A DNA stretch of 64,000 bases from positions 91,516 through 155,515 of the forward strand of contig NZ_PVBR01000013.1 in NCBI RefSeq assembly GCF_002980495.1, written 5' to 3'. Below the pieces are notes generated by a model. The model was not told the DNA's origin and did not search any database. It saw nothing but the letters and a program-made list of their open reading frames with translations. Of the stretch, positions 28,806-37,282 are shown piece after piece. The stretch's first letter is position 1. Every line of letters starts with the position of its first letter. This DNA comes from Phyllobacterium phragmitis. Lineage in GTDB: Bacteria; Pseudomonadota; Alphaproteobacteria; Rhizobiales; Rhizobiaceae. The translations under genes and the position numbers were made by a program.

Positions 28806-29367
28806 ATTCGGACAAGATTTCGGATAGTTCGGCGCGCGGGCGTTCCGGCACCTTCAGGCCGCATGATCCGATATGAACGAAACCGGCGACCCGCTCATGC
28901 GGGGCAAGCCCCAGCAACGTCCGTCCCTTTTCATCGGAGGAATACCAGTTGGTGATCCAGTTCGTCGCATAGCCGAGCGCATTGGCCGCGATGCAAAGGC
29001 TCATCGCCGCAGCCCCCGCCGACAGGAATTGCTCCCATTCAGGGATACGCTCATGCGGAACCGGCGATGAGATGACGCCGATGACGATGGGCGCGCGGGC
29101 AAAGCGCTTCAATTCCTGCTCGCGCCGCGCCTCGGGCAGCGGGCCTTCCCGCTCCTCCGCCAGGGCGGCGAGATGTTGGCCGATCTCATCACGCGCGATG
29201 CCGCGATAGATGATGAAGCGCCACGGTGTCAGCCGCCCATGATCGGGTACGCGGGTCGCGGCGCGAATCATCGTCTGTATGTCATCATCGCTTGGCCCCG
29301 GCTCGCCAATGGCTGAAATGGGGGTCGAGCTGCGCTGCAGCAGAAAGTCGAGAACGGGAGATGTCAA
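28783..29367 (-). CDS. Nitroreductase family protein
   Basis: FMN-dependent NAD(P)H oxidoreductase of the small (about 190 residue) nitroreductase group. I start at the TTG at 29367 (reading TSPVLDFLLQRSSTPISAI), which has AGGA 7 nt upstream and gives 194 residues; an ATG at 29457 adds 30 poorly conserved residues. Conserved parts are RAATRVPDHGRLTPWRFI and, near the C-terminus, LGYATNWITNWYS and GFVHIGS. Confidence 0.87.
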   Translation of the reverse strand: MTSPVLDFLLQRSSTPISAIGEPGPSDDDIQTMIRAATRVPDHGRLTPWRFIIYRGIARDEIGQHLAALAEEREGPLPEARREQELKRFARAPIVIGVISSPVPHERIPEWEQFLSAGAAAMSLCIAANALGYATNWITNWYSSDEKGRTLLGLAPHERVAGFVHIGSCGLKVPERPRAELSEILSEYAGPWRE

Positions 29368-29510
29368 GATTTTGTCCTGTGCAAGAATTTGGCCTGAGAA
29401 CGGCTGGCGGGAAAGCTGCACCATACTTCGGCGCTGAAAGAACCGGTGTAAAGACATATCAGGAGAAATTCAGCCTTGAAATTGCCATTGGATTCGTCTC
29501 AAAACTTGGC

Positions 29511-30497
29511 ATGGGATTTCTTCGCGTGCCGTTTTCCTTGATGCAGCGCCTCGCATGTCGAGCAAGGTTTCTTCCGCTCATCGCGGGAGCGATCGTTCTC
29601 GCCAGCATGCCGCAAATCATGGCGCAGGAGAAATTGGCTGCGCCGAACCTCGAACTCCCCGGTCTCAACGAATATGCCAATCCCGACGCGCCCGAAAACA
29701 AACCGCTTGCCAGCACGTCGGAGCTCATCCTGGAAGCAAAGCTTAGGGATGGAGATTCGGATATCGAACGCGGCCTCGTGTGGCGTGTGTTCTCGCCGGA
29801 ACCGGGTGACGATGACAAACTGCCGCTGATTGCCAGCTCGAAGGGCGGCACGACCTCGTTCCACCTGCCCGAGGGCAGCTATCTCGTGCATGTCACCTTT
29901 GGCCGCGCCGGCGCCACCAAGCGCATCACCATGCATAAGGGCGCGCGGCACGAGAGCATGATTCTCGATGCCGGCGGGCTGAAGCTCAATGCCGTTTTGC
30001 CGAGCGGCGGCAAGATCCCGGAGAAGCTTCTGCGCTTCTCGATCTATGAAAGCGAGGAAGACAACACCAACGACCGTTCGCTGATCATACCCGATGTAAA
30101 GCCTAACAGCGTCGTGCGTCTCAACACCGGAACCTATCACGTCGTATCCAATTACGGCTCTGCCAACGCCATTATCCGCGCCGATATTCGCGTCGAGGCC
30201 GGCAAGCTGACCGAGGCGACGGTGGAGCATCGTGCCGCGCAGATCACGATGAAGCTGGTGCGCGAACGCGGCGGTGAGGCTATGGCCGATACCTCCTGGT
30301 CGATTGTCAACGCATCGGGCGATCCCGTGCGCGAAAGTGTCGGCGCCTATGCCTCGATGGTTCTCGCCGAAGGCGAATATGTCGCCATCGCCAAGAACAA
30401 GGACCGCATCTATCAGCGTGATTTCAAGGTGATTTCAGGCCAGAACAAAGAAGTCGAGGTCCTGGCCAATGGCGATTACGAGCCGGTTGAGGGCTAA
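29511..30497 (+). CDS. Secreted protein of unknown function
   Basis: A 328-residue protein with an N-terminal signal sequence (about residues 1-39, ending PQIMAQ). The mature part looks all-beta, with repeated short segments of the type LPEGSYLVHVTFG, LNTGTYHVVSNYG and LAEGEYVAIAKN. These resemble carboxypeptidase-regulatory-like or SpaA-like beta-sandwich repeats, but I do not recognise the family. It is divergent from the nitroreductase gene and ends at a bidirectional terminator shared with thrS. Confidence 0.7.
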   Translation: MGFLRVPFSLMQRLACRARFLPLIAGAIVLASMPQIMAQEKLAAPNLELPGLNEYANPDAPENKPLASTSELILEAKLRDGDSDIERGLVWRVFSPEPGDDDKLPLIASSKGGTTSFHLPEGSYLVHVTFGRAGATKRITMHKGARHESMILDAGGLKLNAVLPSGGKIPEKLLRFSIYESEEDNTNDRSLIIPDVKPNSVVRLNTGTYHVVSNYGSANAIIRADIRVEAGKLTEATVEHRAAQITMKLVRERGGEAMADTSWSIVNASGDPVRESVGAYASMVLAEGEYVAIAKNKDRIYQRDFKVISGQNKEVEVLANGDYEPVEG

Positions 30498-30550
30498 TCG
30501 CTCGACTGAGCGTTTTCATTATTTGGATCGCTTCTTCATTATCTGAATGA

Positions 30551-30584
30551 AAAAGCCGCGGAGTTTCTTCCGCGGCTTTTCTTG
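30551..30584. terminator. Bidirectional Rho-independent terminator
   Basis: A perfect 11-bp stem (30551-30561 with 30570-30580) around an 8-nt loop, with AAAA on the left and TTTTCTT on the right. It lies between convergent genes, 54 bp after the secreted-protein gene and 39 bp after thrS, and can end both transcripts. Confidence 0.88.
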
Positions 30585-30618
30585 TTGTGGATTCAGTGCT
30601 GTGCGTCCGGGCAGCGAC

Positions 30619-32610
30619 CTATACGGTAGCCTTCTCCTCCAGCGCCTTTCGCTCCCGGCGAATGTCCGGCGGCGTTGCTTCCTCGGAAAGCCGCGAAATC
30701 GCCTCGTCGAGGGTCAGCGATTCCTGGTCGCGTGAGCCGAACCGGCGGATGTTGACGGTGCCCTCCTCCGCCTCGCGCTTGCCGCAGACGAGGATGACCG
30801 GCACCTTGGCAAGCGAGTGCTCGCGCACCTTGTAATTGATCTTCTCGTTGCGAAGATCAGCCTCGGCAATCAGCCCCGCCGCCTTCAGACGGCGCGCGAC
30901 ATCCCGCGCGTAGTCGTCGGCATCAGACGTGATCGTCGCCACCACCACCTGCAGCGGCGCGAACCACAGCGGGAAATGGCCGGCATAATTCTCGATGAGG
31001 ATGCCGAGGAAGCGTTCCATCGAGCCGCAGATGGCGCGATGCACCATCACCGGCTGCTTCTTCTCCGAATCCTTGTCGATATAGAAGGCGCCGAAGCGTT
31101 CCGGCAGGTTGAAATCGACCTGCGTCGTGCCGCACTGCCATTGCCGGCCGATGGCATCCTTCAGCACATAGTCGAATTTCGGCCCGTAGAACGCACCGTC
31201 GCCGGGATTGATCGCCGTTTTGATACGGTTATCAGACTGCTGGATCTGCTTCAGCACGCCGCCCATGATCTCTTCCGCATGGTCCCACAGCGCATCCGAG
31301 CCCACCCGCTTTTCCGGTCGTGTGGAAAAGAACACCGTGATCTCCTCAAAGCCGAAATCGGCATAGGTGGAGAGGATCAGGTCGTTGATCTTCAGGCACT
31401 CCTCGGCAAGCTGCTCTTCCGTGCAGAAGATGTGCGCGTCATCCTGCGTGAAGCCGCGCACGCGCATCAGCCCGTGCAAGGCGCCGGAAGGCTCGTAACG
31501 GTGAACAGCGCCGAATTCGGCAAGCCGGATCGGCAGGTCGCGGTAGGATTTCAGGCCGTGCTTGAAGATCTGCACATGGCCCGGACAGTTCATCGGCTTC
31601 AGCGCGAAGATGCGCTTGTCCTCGGCCTCTTCGTCGGCGCACTCGACCGCGAACATGTTCTCCTTGTACCAGCCCCAGTGGCCCGAGGTCTGCCACAGCG
31701 AGGAATCAAGCACCTGCGGCGCGTTGACCTCCTCATAAGTGCCGTCAAGCCTACGGCGCATATAGCTGACGAGGTTCTGGAACATGCGCCAGCCCTTGGA
31801 GTGCCAGAAAACGACGCCTGGCCCCTCCTCCTGGAAATGGAACAGGTCCATCTCGCGCCCCAGGCGACGATGATCGCGCTTCTCCGCCTCTTCCAGCATG
31901 TGGAGATAGGCGTTGAGATCGTTGTCGTTGGCAAAGGCGGTGCCGTAGATGCGCGACAGCATCGGATTGTTGCTGTCGCCGCGCCAATAGGCGCCCGCCA
32001 CCTTCATCAGCTTGAAGGAATTGCCGATCTGCCCCGTGGACGCCATATGCGGACCACGGCAGAGGTCGAACCAATCGCCCTGATAATAGACCTTGAGGTC
32101 CTGTCCCTCGGGAATGGCATCGACCAGTTCGACCTTGTAGATCTCGCCCTTCTCGGCGAAGGTCTTGCGGGCTTTTTCCCGCGACCAGATTTCCTTGGTG
32201 AACGGCTTGTTGCGCGCGATGATCTCGCGCATCTTCTTCTCGATGACCGGCAGGTCTTCCGGCGTGAAGGGCTCGTTCTTGGCGAAATCGTAATAGAAGC
32301 CGTTCTCGATGACAGGCCCGATCGTCACCTGCGTCCCCGGCCACAATTCCTGTACGGCTTCCGCCAGCACGTGAGCCGTGTCGTGGCGGATGAGTTCCAG
32401 TGCGCGCGGATCCTCGCGGGGGAGGATTTCGATCGTGCCGGAATTCATCAGCGGATCGGAGAGATCGCGCACAGTGCCGTCGAGCGCATAGGCCACGGCT
32501 TTCTTCGCCAGCGATTTGGAGATCGATTCCGCCAGTTCGGCGCCGGTCATTGCAGCGTCGTAATCGCGCTTGGAGCCATCGGGGAATTCGAGGGAAACGG
32601 TATTTGCCAT
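30619..32610 (-). CDS. thrS: Threonyl-tRNA synthetase
   Basis: Class II synthetase that charges tRNA-Thr. The 663-residue protein has the N-terminal TGS domain (from [14 protein letters not shown]), the second additional domain with [12 protein letters not shown], and the catalytic core with [37 protein letters not shown] (in part) and [16 protein letters not shown]. The C-terminal anticodon-binding domain ([11 protein letters not shown]) follows. Length is normal. Confidence 0.97.
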   Translation of the reverse strand: MANTVSLEFPDGSKRDYDAAMTGAELAESISKSLAKKAVAYALDGTVRDLSDPLMNSGTIEILPREDPRALELIRHDTAHVLAEAVQELWPGTQVTIGPVIENGFYYDFAKNEPFTPEDLPVIEKKMREIIARNKPFTKEIWSREKARKTFAEKGEIYKVELVDAIPEGQDLKVYYQGDWFDLCRGPHMASTGQIGNSFKLMKVAGAYWRGDSNNPMLSRIYGTAFANDNDLNAYLHMLEEAEKRDHRRLGREMDLFHFQEEGPGVVFWHSKGWRMFQNLVSYMRRRLDGTYEEVNAPQVLDSSLWQTSGHWGWYKENMFAVECADEEAEDKRIFALKPMNCPGHVQIFKHGLKSYRDLPIRLAEFGAVHRYEPSGALHGLMRVRGFTQDDAHIFCTEEQLAEECLKINDLILSTYADFGFEEITVFFSTRPEKRVGSDALWDHAEEIMGGVLKQIQQSDNRIKTAINPGDGAFYGPKFDYVLKDAIGRQWQCGTTQVDFNLPERFGAFYIDKDSEKKQPVMVHRAICGSMERFLGILIENYAGHFPLWFAPLQVVVATITSDADDYARDVARRLKAAGLIAEADLRNEKINYKVREHSLAKVPVILVCGKREAEEGTVNIRRFGSRDQESLTLDEAISRLSEEATPPDIRRERKALEEKATV

Positions 32611-32721
32611 AGGAATTGTCCTTATCCAGTCCCGCCAACGAATGCGGGTGGTCGTGTCTCGTCGGCCGCTTTCGCGGAAACCGCCTTTTATTACCTCAGT
32701 CCGCAGAAATAAAGTGCGCGA

Positions 32722-33111
32722 TTAGCCCGATTTCCGAGAAATCCGCCAGTAGCGCCAGGGCAGATACCATGCCAGGTCCTGATCCAGCGTTTCCGGGACG
32801 GGATCCAGCCCATGCGTGCCGCCTGGTCCGCAGCGCATGACGCGGAACAACCCCATCCAGCCGCCGCTCCAAAGCCCGTGCCGGGCAATGGCCTCATAGG
32901 CATATTCCGAACATGTCGGCAGATGACGGCAGGAATTGCCGATAAAGCCCGACAGCGTCAGCTGATAAAACCGTACCAGCGCCGTTCCGAAAAGGCGGTC
33001 GGGCGTCTTGCGCCAAGGACCGTCGAAATTGCGGCTATAGCGCTTGCGGGGAATAGCGGCGGCGGCGTGTGCCCCGTTGTGCGAATGGGAATGAGCATCA
33101 TTCCGGCACAT
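32722..33111 (-). CDS. yidD: Membrane protein insertion efficiency factor YidD
   Basis: Small inner-membrane-associated protein that helps YidC insert membrane proteins. The 129-residue product has the family core YQLTLSGFIGNSCRHLPTCSEYAYEAIARHG (in parts) and VMRCGPGGTHGLDPVP with the conserved cysteines. The N-terminal about 40 residues are a His- and Ala-rich extension (HSHSHNGAHAAAA) not required by the family. It is separated by 3 bp from the Fe-S scaffold gene upstream. Confidence 0.93.
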   Translation of the reverse strand: MCRNDAHSHSHNGAHAAAAIPRKRYSRNFDGPWRKTPDRLFGTALVRFYQLTLSGFIGNSCRHLPTCSEYAYEAIARHGLWSGGWMGLFRVMRCGPGGTHGLDPVPETLDQDLAWYLPWRYWRISRKSG

Positions 33112-33114
33112 GGC

Positions 33115-33558
33115 TCAGGCCGCCGCCGCGTTTTTCTTCTCGATCTGCTCGATGCAATCGACAACCGCGTCGAAAGTCAGCATGGTGGAGGCATGACGTG
33201 CCCTGTAGTCGCGCACCGGTTCGAGAAACTTCAGATCTTCGAAACGCCCCTGCGGCGGCGTGCCGTTCTCCTTCAGCATCCGCAGCATCGTCTCGCGCAG
33301 GGCTTTCAGCTCTTCCGCCGTGGTGCCGATCACATGACGCGCCATGACGGAGGACGAAGCCTGCCCGAGCGCACAGGCTTTCACCTCATGGGCGAAATCG
33401 GTCACGGCGCCGTCCCGCATCTTGAGATCAACGGTCACTGTTGATCCGCACAGCTTGGAATGTGCCGTGGCGCTGGCGTCCGGCGCATCGAGGCGCCCCA
33501 GCCGCTGGATGTTTCCGGCAAATTCCAATATCCGTGCATTGTAGATTTCATCGATCAT
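33115..33558 (-). CDS. Iron-sulfur cluster assembly scaffold protein (IscU/NifU N-domain-like)
   Basis: A 147-residue scaffold-like protein with the three conserved cysteines in SKLCGSTV, VKACALGQASSSVM and VVDCIEQIE. The GQASSS stretch after the second Cys is typical of SufU/NifU-type scaffolds in alphaproteobacteria. It is cotranscribed with yidD (3-bp gap) and divergent from folE. Confidence 0.9.
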   Translation of the reverse strand: MIDEIYNARILEFAGNIQRLGRLDAPDASATAHSKLCGSTVTVDLKMRDGAVTDFAHEVKACALGQASSSVMARHVIGTTAEELKALRETMLRMLKENGTPPQGRFEDLKFLEPVRDYRARHASTMLTFDAVVDCIEQIEKKNAAAA

Positions 33559-33809
33559 GGTGCAGACCCTTTACGCAGAGACGCTAAATATTGTCGCTGC
33601 GGTGCTCTTTGAATATGCAAATCCATATCTATATAATATGGGTAGTCTGCAAGCGCCAAGGCCCAACCGCCATATATGCCTTGCCGAGAACAGAACTGGA
33701 GCCGAAACGGTTCCGTTCGCCATCAATACACCGTCCCGCTCATGAAAGCGCATCGTTGTATTGTCCGTTTAACTCGTCTCCTCCTCGAAGGAGACTACGG
33801 GAGATACTG

Positions 33810-34433
33810 ATGGACGCTATTTTAACCCTCCGCGACAATTCCGCGCGCCAGGCCAAGGCCATCGCGCGTCCGACACAGCAGGAAGCCGAAGCCGCGGTCC
33901 GCACGCTTCTGCTTTGGGCTGGTGATGATCCGGACCGCGAAGGTTTGCTCGAAACACCGAAACGCGTGGTTAAATCCTATAAGGAACTCTTCTCCGGCTA
34001 CGGTGAATCCCCTGAAGACGTGCTCGGCACTACCTTCGAGGAAGTTTCGGGATTTAACGATCCGGTTCTGGTGAAGGACATTCCCTTCTACTCGCATTGC
34101 GAACACCACATGGTGCCGATCATCGGCAAGGCTCATATCGCCTATCTGCCCGATGGCAAGGTCGTCGGCCTTTCCAAGATCGGTCGCCTCGTGGATATCT
34201 TTGGCCGCCGTCTTCAGACGCAGGAGAGCATCACCGCGCAGATCGCGGACGCGATGGACACCATTTTACGGCCGCGCGGCGTGGCCGTGATGATCGAGGC
34301 CGATCATATGTGCATGTCGATGCGCGGCATCCGCAAGCAGGGATCGACCACGATCACCACCACCTTCAAGGGGACATTCCAGGAGGATGTCAACGAGCAG
34401 GTGCGCTTCATGACCATGGTGCGGCACACCTGA
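33810..34433 (+). CDS. folE: GTP cyclohydrolase I FolE
   Basis: First enzyme of folate/pterin synthesis, converting GTP to dihydroneopterin triphosphate. The 207-residue protein starts at ATG 33810 after GGGAGATACTG. It has [21 protein letters not shown], the zinc ligand region [19 protein letters not shown] (in part) and the C-terminal [15 protein letters not shown]. The Zn-binding Cys/His residues are all present. Confidence 0.96.
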   Translation: MDAILTLRDNSARQAKAIARPTQQEAEAAVRTLLLWAGDDPDREGLLETPKRVVKSYKELFSGYGESPEDVLGTTFEEVSGFNDPVLVKDIPFYSHCEHHMVPIIGKAHIAYLPDGKVVGLSKIGRLVDIFGRRLQTQESITAQIADAMDTILRPRGVAVMIEADHMCMSMRGIRKQGSTTITTTFKGTFQEDVNEQVRFMTMVRHT

Positions 34434-34546
34434 TCACGCATTGCGGCTTGGGCAGGCGGACGGTAATCCCCTGCCCGCCCATCTTCATCGCTCATATTCG
34501 TTTGAGAGCCAGTTTAAGAGCCGGCGCGGCGGCCATAGGTGTATCG

Positions 34547-34954
34547 ATGACTTCCATATTCCCCAAACCAGACGCCGATAAGGCGGCAAACGAGGAGGGT
34601 GCGACCTTCGCCCCGCGTTTCGATGCATCAGGCCTTGTCACCGCCGTCGTCACCGACGCGGGCGACGGAACGCTGCTCATGGTCGCATATATGAATGAGG
34701 AAGCGCTGCGCCTGACGCTTGAAACCAGGATAGCGCATTACTGGTCGCGTTCGCGCGATGCGCTGTGGAAGAAAGGGGAAACCTCTGGAAATATCCAGTC
34801 CGTGACGGAGATCCGCACCGATTGCGATCAGGATGCACTATGGCTCAAAGTCAAGGTCGCCGGCCACGGCCCGACCTGCCACACCGGGCGGCACTCCTGC
34901 TTCTACCGCACGATTTCGTTGGAAAACGGCAAGGCTGTGCTGACCAAGGACTAA
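34547..34954 (+). CDS. hisI: Phosphoribosyl-AMP cyclohydrolase HisI
   Basis: Third step of histidine biosynthesis. The 135-residue protein starts at ATG 34547 ([12 protein letters not shown]). It shows the family pattern [40 protein letters not shown] (in part), the metal-binding DCDQDALW and [13 protein letters not shown]. It is 113 bp after folE and is monofunctional (no PRA-pyrophosphohydrolase domain). Confidence 0.95.
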   Translation: MTSIFPKPDADKAANEEGATFAPRFDASGLVTAVVTDAGDGTLLMVAYMNEEALRLTLETRIAHYWSRSRDALWKKGETSGNIQSVTEIRTDCDQDALWLKVKVAGHGPTCHTGRHSCFYRTISLENGKAVLTKD

Positions 34955-34956
34955 AA

Positions 34957-34996
34957 CATGTCGTCCGAAAGTGGGCACCGGTTTCGGGCGACATGC
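34957..34996. repeat. Interspersed palindromic repeat, Rhizobiales type
   Basis: A 39-bp imperfect palindrome beginning CATGTCGTCCGAAA and ending TTTCGGGCGACATG (13 of 14 bases pair) around a GTGGGCACCGG-type centre. It starts 2 bp after the hisI stop. It resembles the dispersed GTCG…CGAC palindromes of Rhizobiales intergenic regions and could also act as the hisI transcript-end hairpin. Confidence 0.65.
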
Positions 34997-35156
34997 ACAA
35001 AAACAATGAGATAGCGCACATTTACCCTCACGCCGATCCCGCCTCTGCTCATCAAAATACCGTGTGAGAATACGCAGCAGTCATTTTTCTGCGATATTTA
35101 TCCCTTGGATACCATATCTTTATACATTCATCATGGTTCGATGAGGAGTAATTGGT

Positions 35157-36164
35157 GTGCTCGAATGGGTTTCGCGGAAAAATCGGTTGGCTTCGGGAAA
35201 TGGTGGCGCGGGAAATCGCGCGGAAAACGGCGAGGCGAAGGATGCGTCCTCCCCGCCCGATGAACCGGTCGAGATGCTGAGCGAGCACAAGACTCCCATC
35301 TCCCTGGCTCTCGGCGGTGGCGCAGCGCGCGGCTGGACCCATATCGGCGTGCTGAGGGCCCTGGACGAAGCGGGCATAGAGATATCGATGATCGCCGGCA
35401 CATCCATCGGCGCACTGGTCGGCGGCTGCTATCTCGCGGGAAAGCTGGACGAACTCGAGGAATTCGCGCGCGGGCTGACCCGGCGTCGCATGTTCAATCT
35501 CCTCGATATTACCTTGCGCGGCAGCGGCCTTTTCGGCGGCATGAAGCTCGATGGACGCCTGCGTGAGCATCTGGAGGACGTGACCTTCGCGGATCTTCGC
35601 AAACCCTTTACAGCCGTCTGCACCGAATTGCGCACCGGTCACGAGATCTGGCTTTCCAGCGGTTCGCTGGTGACGGCGATGCGGGCATCCTATGCCCTGC
35701 CTGGCGTGTTCGAGCCTGTACGCTACGGCAACCGTCTTCTGGTCGACGGCGCATTGGTCAATCCGGTTCCGGTTTCCGTATGCCGGGCGAACGAGCAGCC
35801 GCTCGTCCTTGCCGTCAATCTGCACTATGATCAATTCGGTCGTGCCGCGGTGGTCAAGCATATCAGCCCGCAGCAGGAGCAGATGCTGAGCGCGGAGCTC
35901 TTGAGCCGCCGCAACGATAGCCGGATGGAACGCGAGACACGCCTCGGCATCACGGGCGTGATGATGGAAGCTTTCAACATCATCCAGGACCGCATTTCGC
36001 GCGCCCGCATGGCCGGCGATCCGCCTGATATTTCGCTTCTCCCGACGGTCGGGCATATTGGCCTGACGGAATTCCATCGGGCAGATGAAGCCATCAGCAT
36101 CGGTTATGAAGAGACGATGAAACACCTCAACGATATCCGGCGGCTTCAGAAAGTCTTCGTTTAG
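35157..36164 (+). CDS. Patatin-like phospholipase family protein
   Basis: A 335-residue serine lipid hydrolase. Start is GTG at 35157 after GAGGAGTAATTG. Motifs: oxyanion hole LGGGAARGW, nucleophile GTSIG, and the dyad Asp in VDGALVNP. The N-terminal about 45 residues are polar and low-complexity (GNGGAGNRAENGEAKD). No signal peptide; probably an NTE/RssA-type intracellular or membrane-associated esterase. An AT-rich segment upstream (35040-35150) likely contains its promoter. Confidence 0.92.
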   Translation: MLEWVSRKNRLASGNGGAGNRAENGEAKDASSPPDEPVEMLSEHKTPISLALGGGAARGWTHIGVLRALDEAGIEISMIAGTSIGALVGGCYLAGKLDELEEFARGLTRRRMFNLLDITLRGSGLFGGMKLDGRLREHLEDVTFADLRKPFTAVCTELRTGHEIWLSSGSLVTAMRASYALPGVFEPVRYGNRLLVDGALVNPVPVSVCRANEQPLVLAVNLHYDQFGRAAVVKHISPQQEQMLSAELLSRRNDSRMERETRLGITGVMMEAFNIIQDRISRARMAGDPPDISLLPTVGHIGLTEFHRADEAISIGYEETMKHLNDIRRLQKVFV

Positions 36165-36170
36165 AGCCTA

Positions 36171-36201
36171 TTGAGGGAGGCTTGAACGACGCCTTCCTCA
36201 A
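36171..36201 (+). terminator. Hairpin after the patatin gene
   Basis: An 11-bp inverted repeat with one G-T pair (TTGAGGGAGGC at 36171-36181, GCCTTCCTCAA at 36191-36201) lies 6 bp after the stop. The downstream sequence (CTTTGAG) is only weakly T-rich. Confidence 0.5.
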
Positions 36202-36297
36202 CTTTGAGAAAAAGACGCTCCAAACCTGACATTGGACTTGTTTCCCCCATACTGATTTGCTACATGCCGCGAGCCGATGAGTTCGGCTCTACCACGT

Positions 36298-36382
36298 GCG
36301 GTCGTGGCGGAATTGGTAGACGCGCAGCGTTGAGGTCGCTGTGGGGCAACCCGTGGAAGTTCGAGTCTTCTCGACCGCACCA
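36298..36382 (+). tRNA. tRNA-Leu (anticodon GAG), CCA encoded
   Basis: The 7-bp acceptor stem pairs GCGGTCG (36298-36304) with CGACCGC (36372-36378), followed by ACCA. The anticodon arm reads GCAGCGTTGAGGTCGCTG with loop TTGAGGT, giving anticodon GAG. The long variable arm (GTGGGGCAACCCGT) and TTCGAGT T-loop are typical of tRNA-Leu. It sits exactly at the change from core to accessory gene content. Confidence 0.95.
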
Positions 36383-36991
36383 TTGGCTCCAAATTGAGAG
36401 CCGATAACCATTTGAAGGCATTGGAAGAATTGCAAGCCCCTTTGGGGTTCTTCCTGTTTCGCTCTCTCTGTGACACATATTGAGATACACCGCAGGTGCT
36501 TCGATGGGCAGGGATGCAACGCAGCATACGGGTCTCGACCCCGACCGCTATCTTATGCAGCGTGGCTTTAAGCATCCGGAAGGATAATGCCATCGCGAGC
36601 ATCGAAGTCGGACCTATATCCCTTCATCGTGTGCGACTCGTCGACGAAGGCGTAGCGGCCGCTGGCGAGATTGGCGGCGCCGACGAGCTTGCCACGTGCT
36701 TCGTCGCCGATTTCCAGCCCGTGAAGATGCGGCCCCTGGCTTGAGCCATCTCGCGGCCGGCGCGCCTCACCTCCCGCCGTTCGAGTGTGCGGCGCATGCC
36801 GCGCGAAAAACGGATGGACCGGCTTTCCGCGTCCTGCGTGGCAACGCCCATCTACACAAGTATACCTGCTTAAAATCCGACCTTATTCTGATACTTCCCC
36901 ACACAACCGCAGGATCATGACGTCATATTGATTTTTTACAGTGTTAAATTCATTTATCTTGCTTGACAACAATTTTTATCTCCAAAGACTA
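36383..36991. other. Gene-poor region after tRNA-Leu
   Basis: About 610 bp without an intact gene. It contains the decayed minus-strand fragment at 36568-36851 described separately and an AT-rich stretch (36850-36990). No copy of the tRNA 3' end was found here by eye. Confidence 0.5.
36568..36851 (-). pseudogene. Frameshifted remnant tentatively like a relaxase C-terminal (DUF3363) segment
   Basis: Reading the minus strand, one frame from 36851 encodes RFSRGMRRTLERREVRRAG and RGRIFTG. The protein sense then appears to continue in another frame from 36717 with LEIGDEARGKLVGAANLASG followed by RYAFVDES, ending at a TAA at 36568-36570. The order and the LASGRYA motif resemble the C-terminal DUF3363 region of MobA/VirD2-type relaxases as I remember it. 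The match is by eye only and the fragment is clearly not a working gene. Confidence 0.35.
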
Positions 36992-37213
36992 TCACTTGCA
37001 AAACCCGGAAGATCTCCACTTGTTTCTTCCAAACTCATTCTGCCGTAGCCATCGATTAATGCCGTAGTGGCCTCCCATCGTGATGGCGCGATCAGCCGCC
37101 AGGGATCCGCACAAGCAGGCGCGATTGTCCGATGCCCCCAAACACTCGGTGCTTTGTCTGAATGCTGCAGCCACTGCAGCAAAGGCGGCCAGTATTATCA
37201 AACGCTTTTTCAC
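36992..37213 (-). CDS. Small secreted Cys-containing protein, unknown
   Basis: A 73-residue product starting at GTG 37213 (reading MKKRLIILAAFAAVAAAF), with AAGGAG 11 nt upstream. The signal peptide covers about residues 1-18. The mature part carries four cysteines (TECLG, RACLCGS and a C-terminal GFCK), compatible with two disulfides. It lies 69 bp after the RND pump gene on the same strand and may be the last gene of that operon. No family recognised. Confidence 0.6.
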   Translation of the reverse strand: MKKRLIILAAFAAVAAAFRQSTECLGASDNRACLCGSLAADRAITMGGHYGINRWLRQNEFGRNKWRSSGFCK

Positions 37214-37282
37214 GGTTGTTGCTCCTTCTTCCAGCGTTTAGATTTTTTCGGGATCTGATCCGGGGTCTCTGGCAGATCGCCT

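Noticed and set aside
30817..32712. 631-codon plus-strand open frame
   Set aside because: Antisense shadow of thrS.
36198..36602. 134-codon minus-strand frame over the tRNA
   Set aside because: It runs antisense through tRNA-Leu; such frames are a known annotation artefact.
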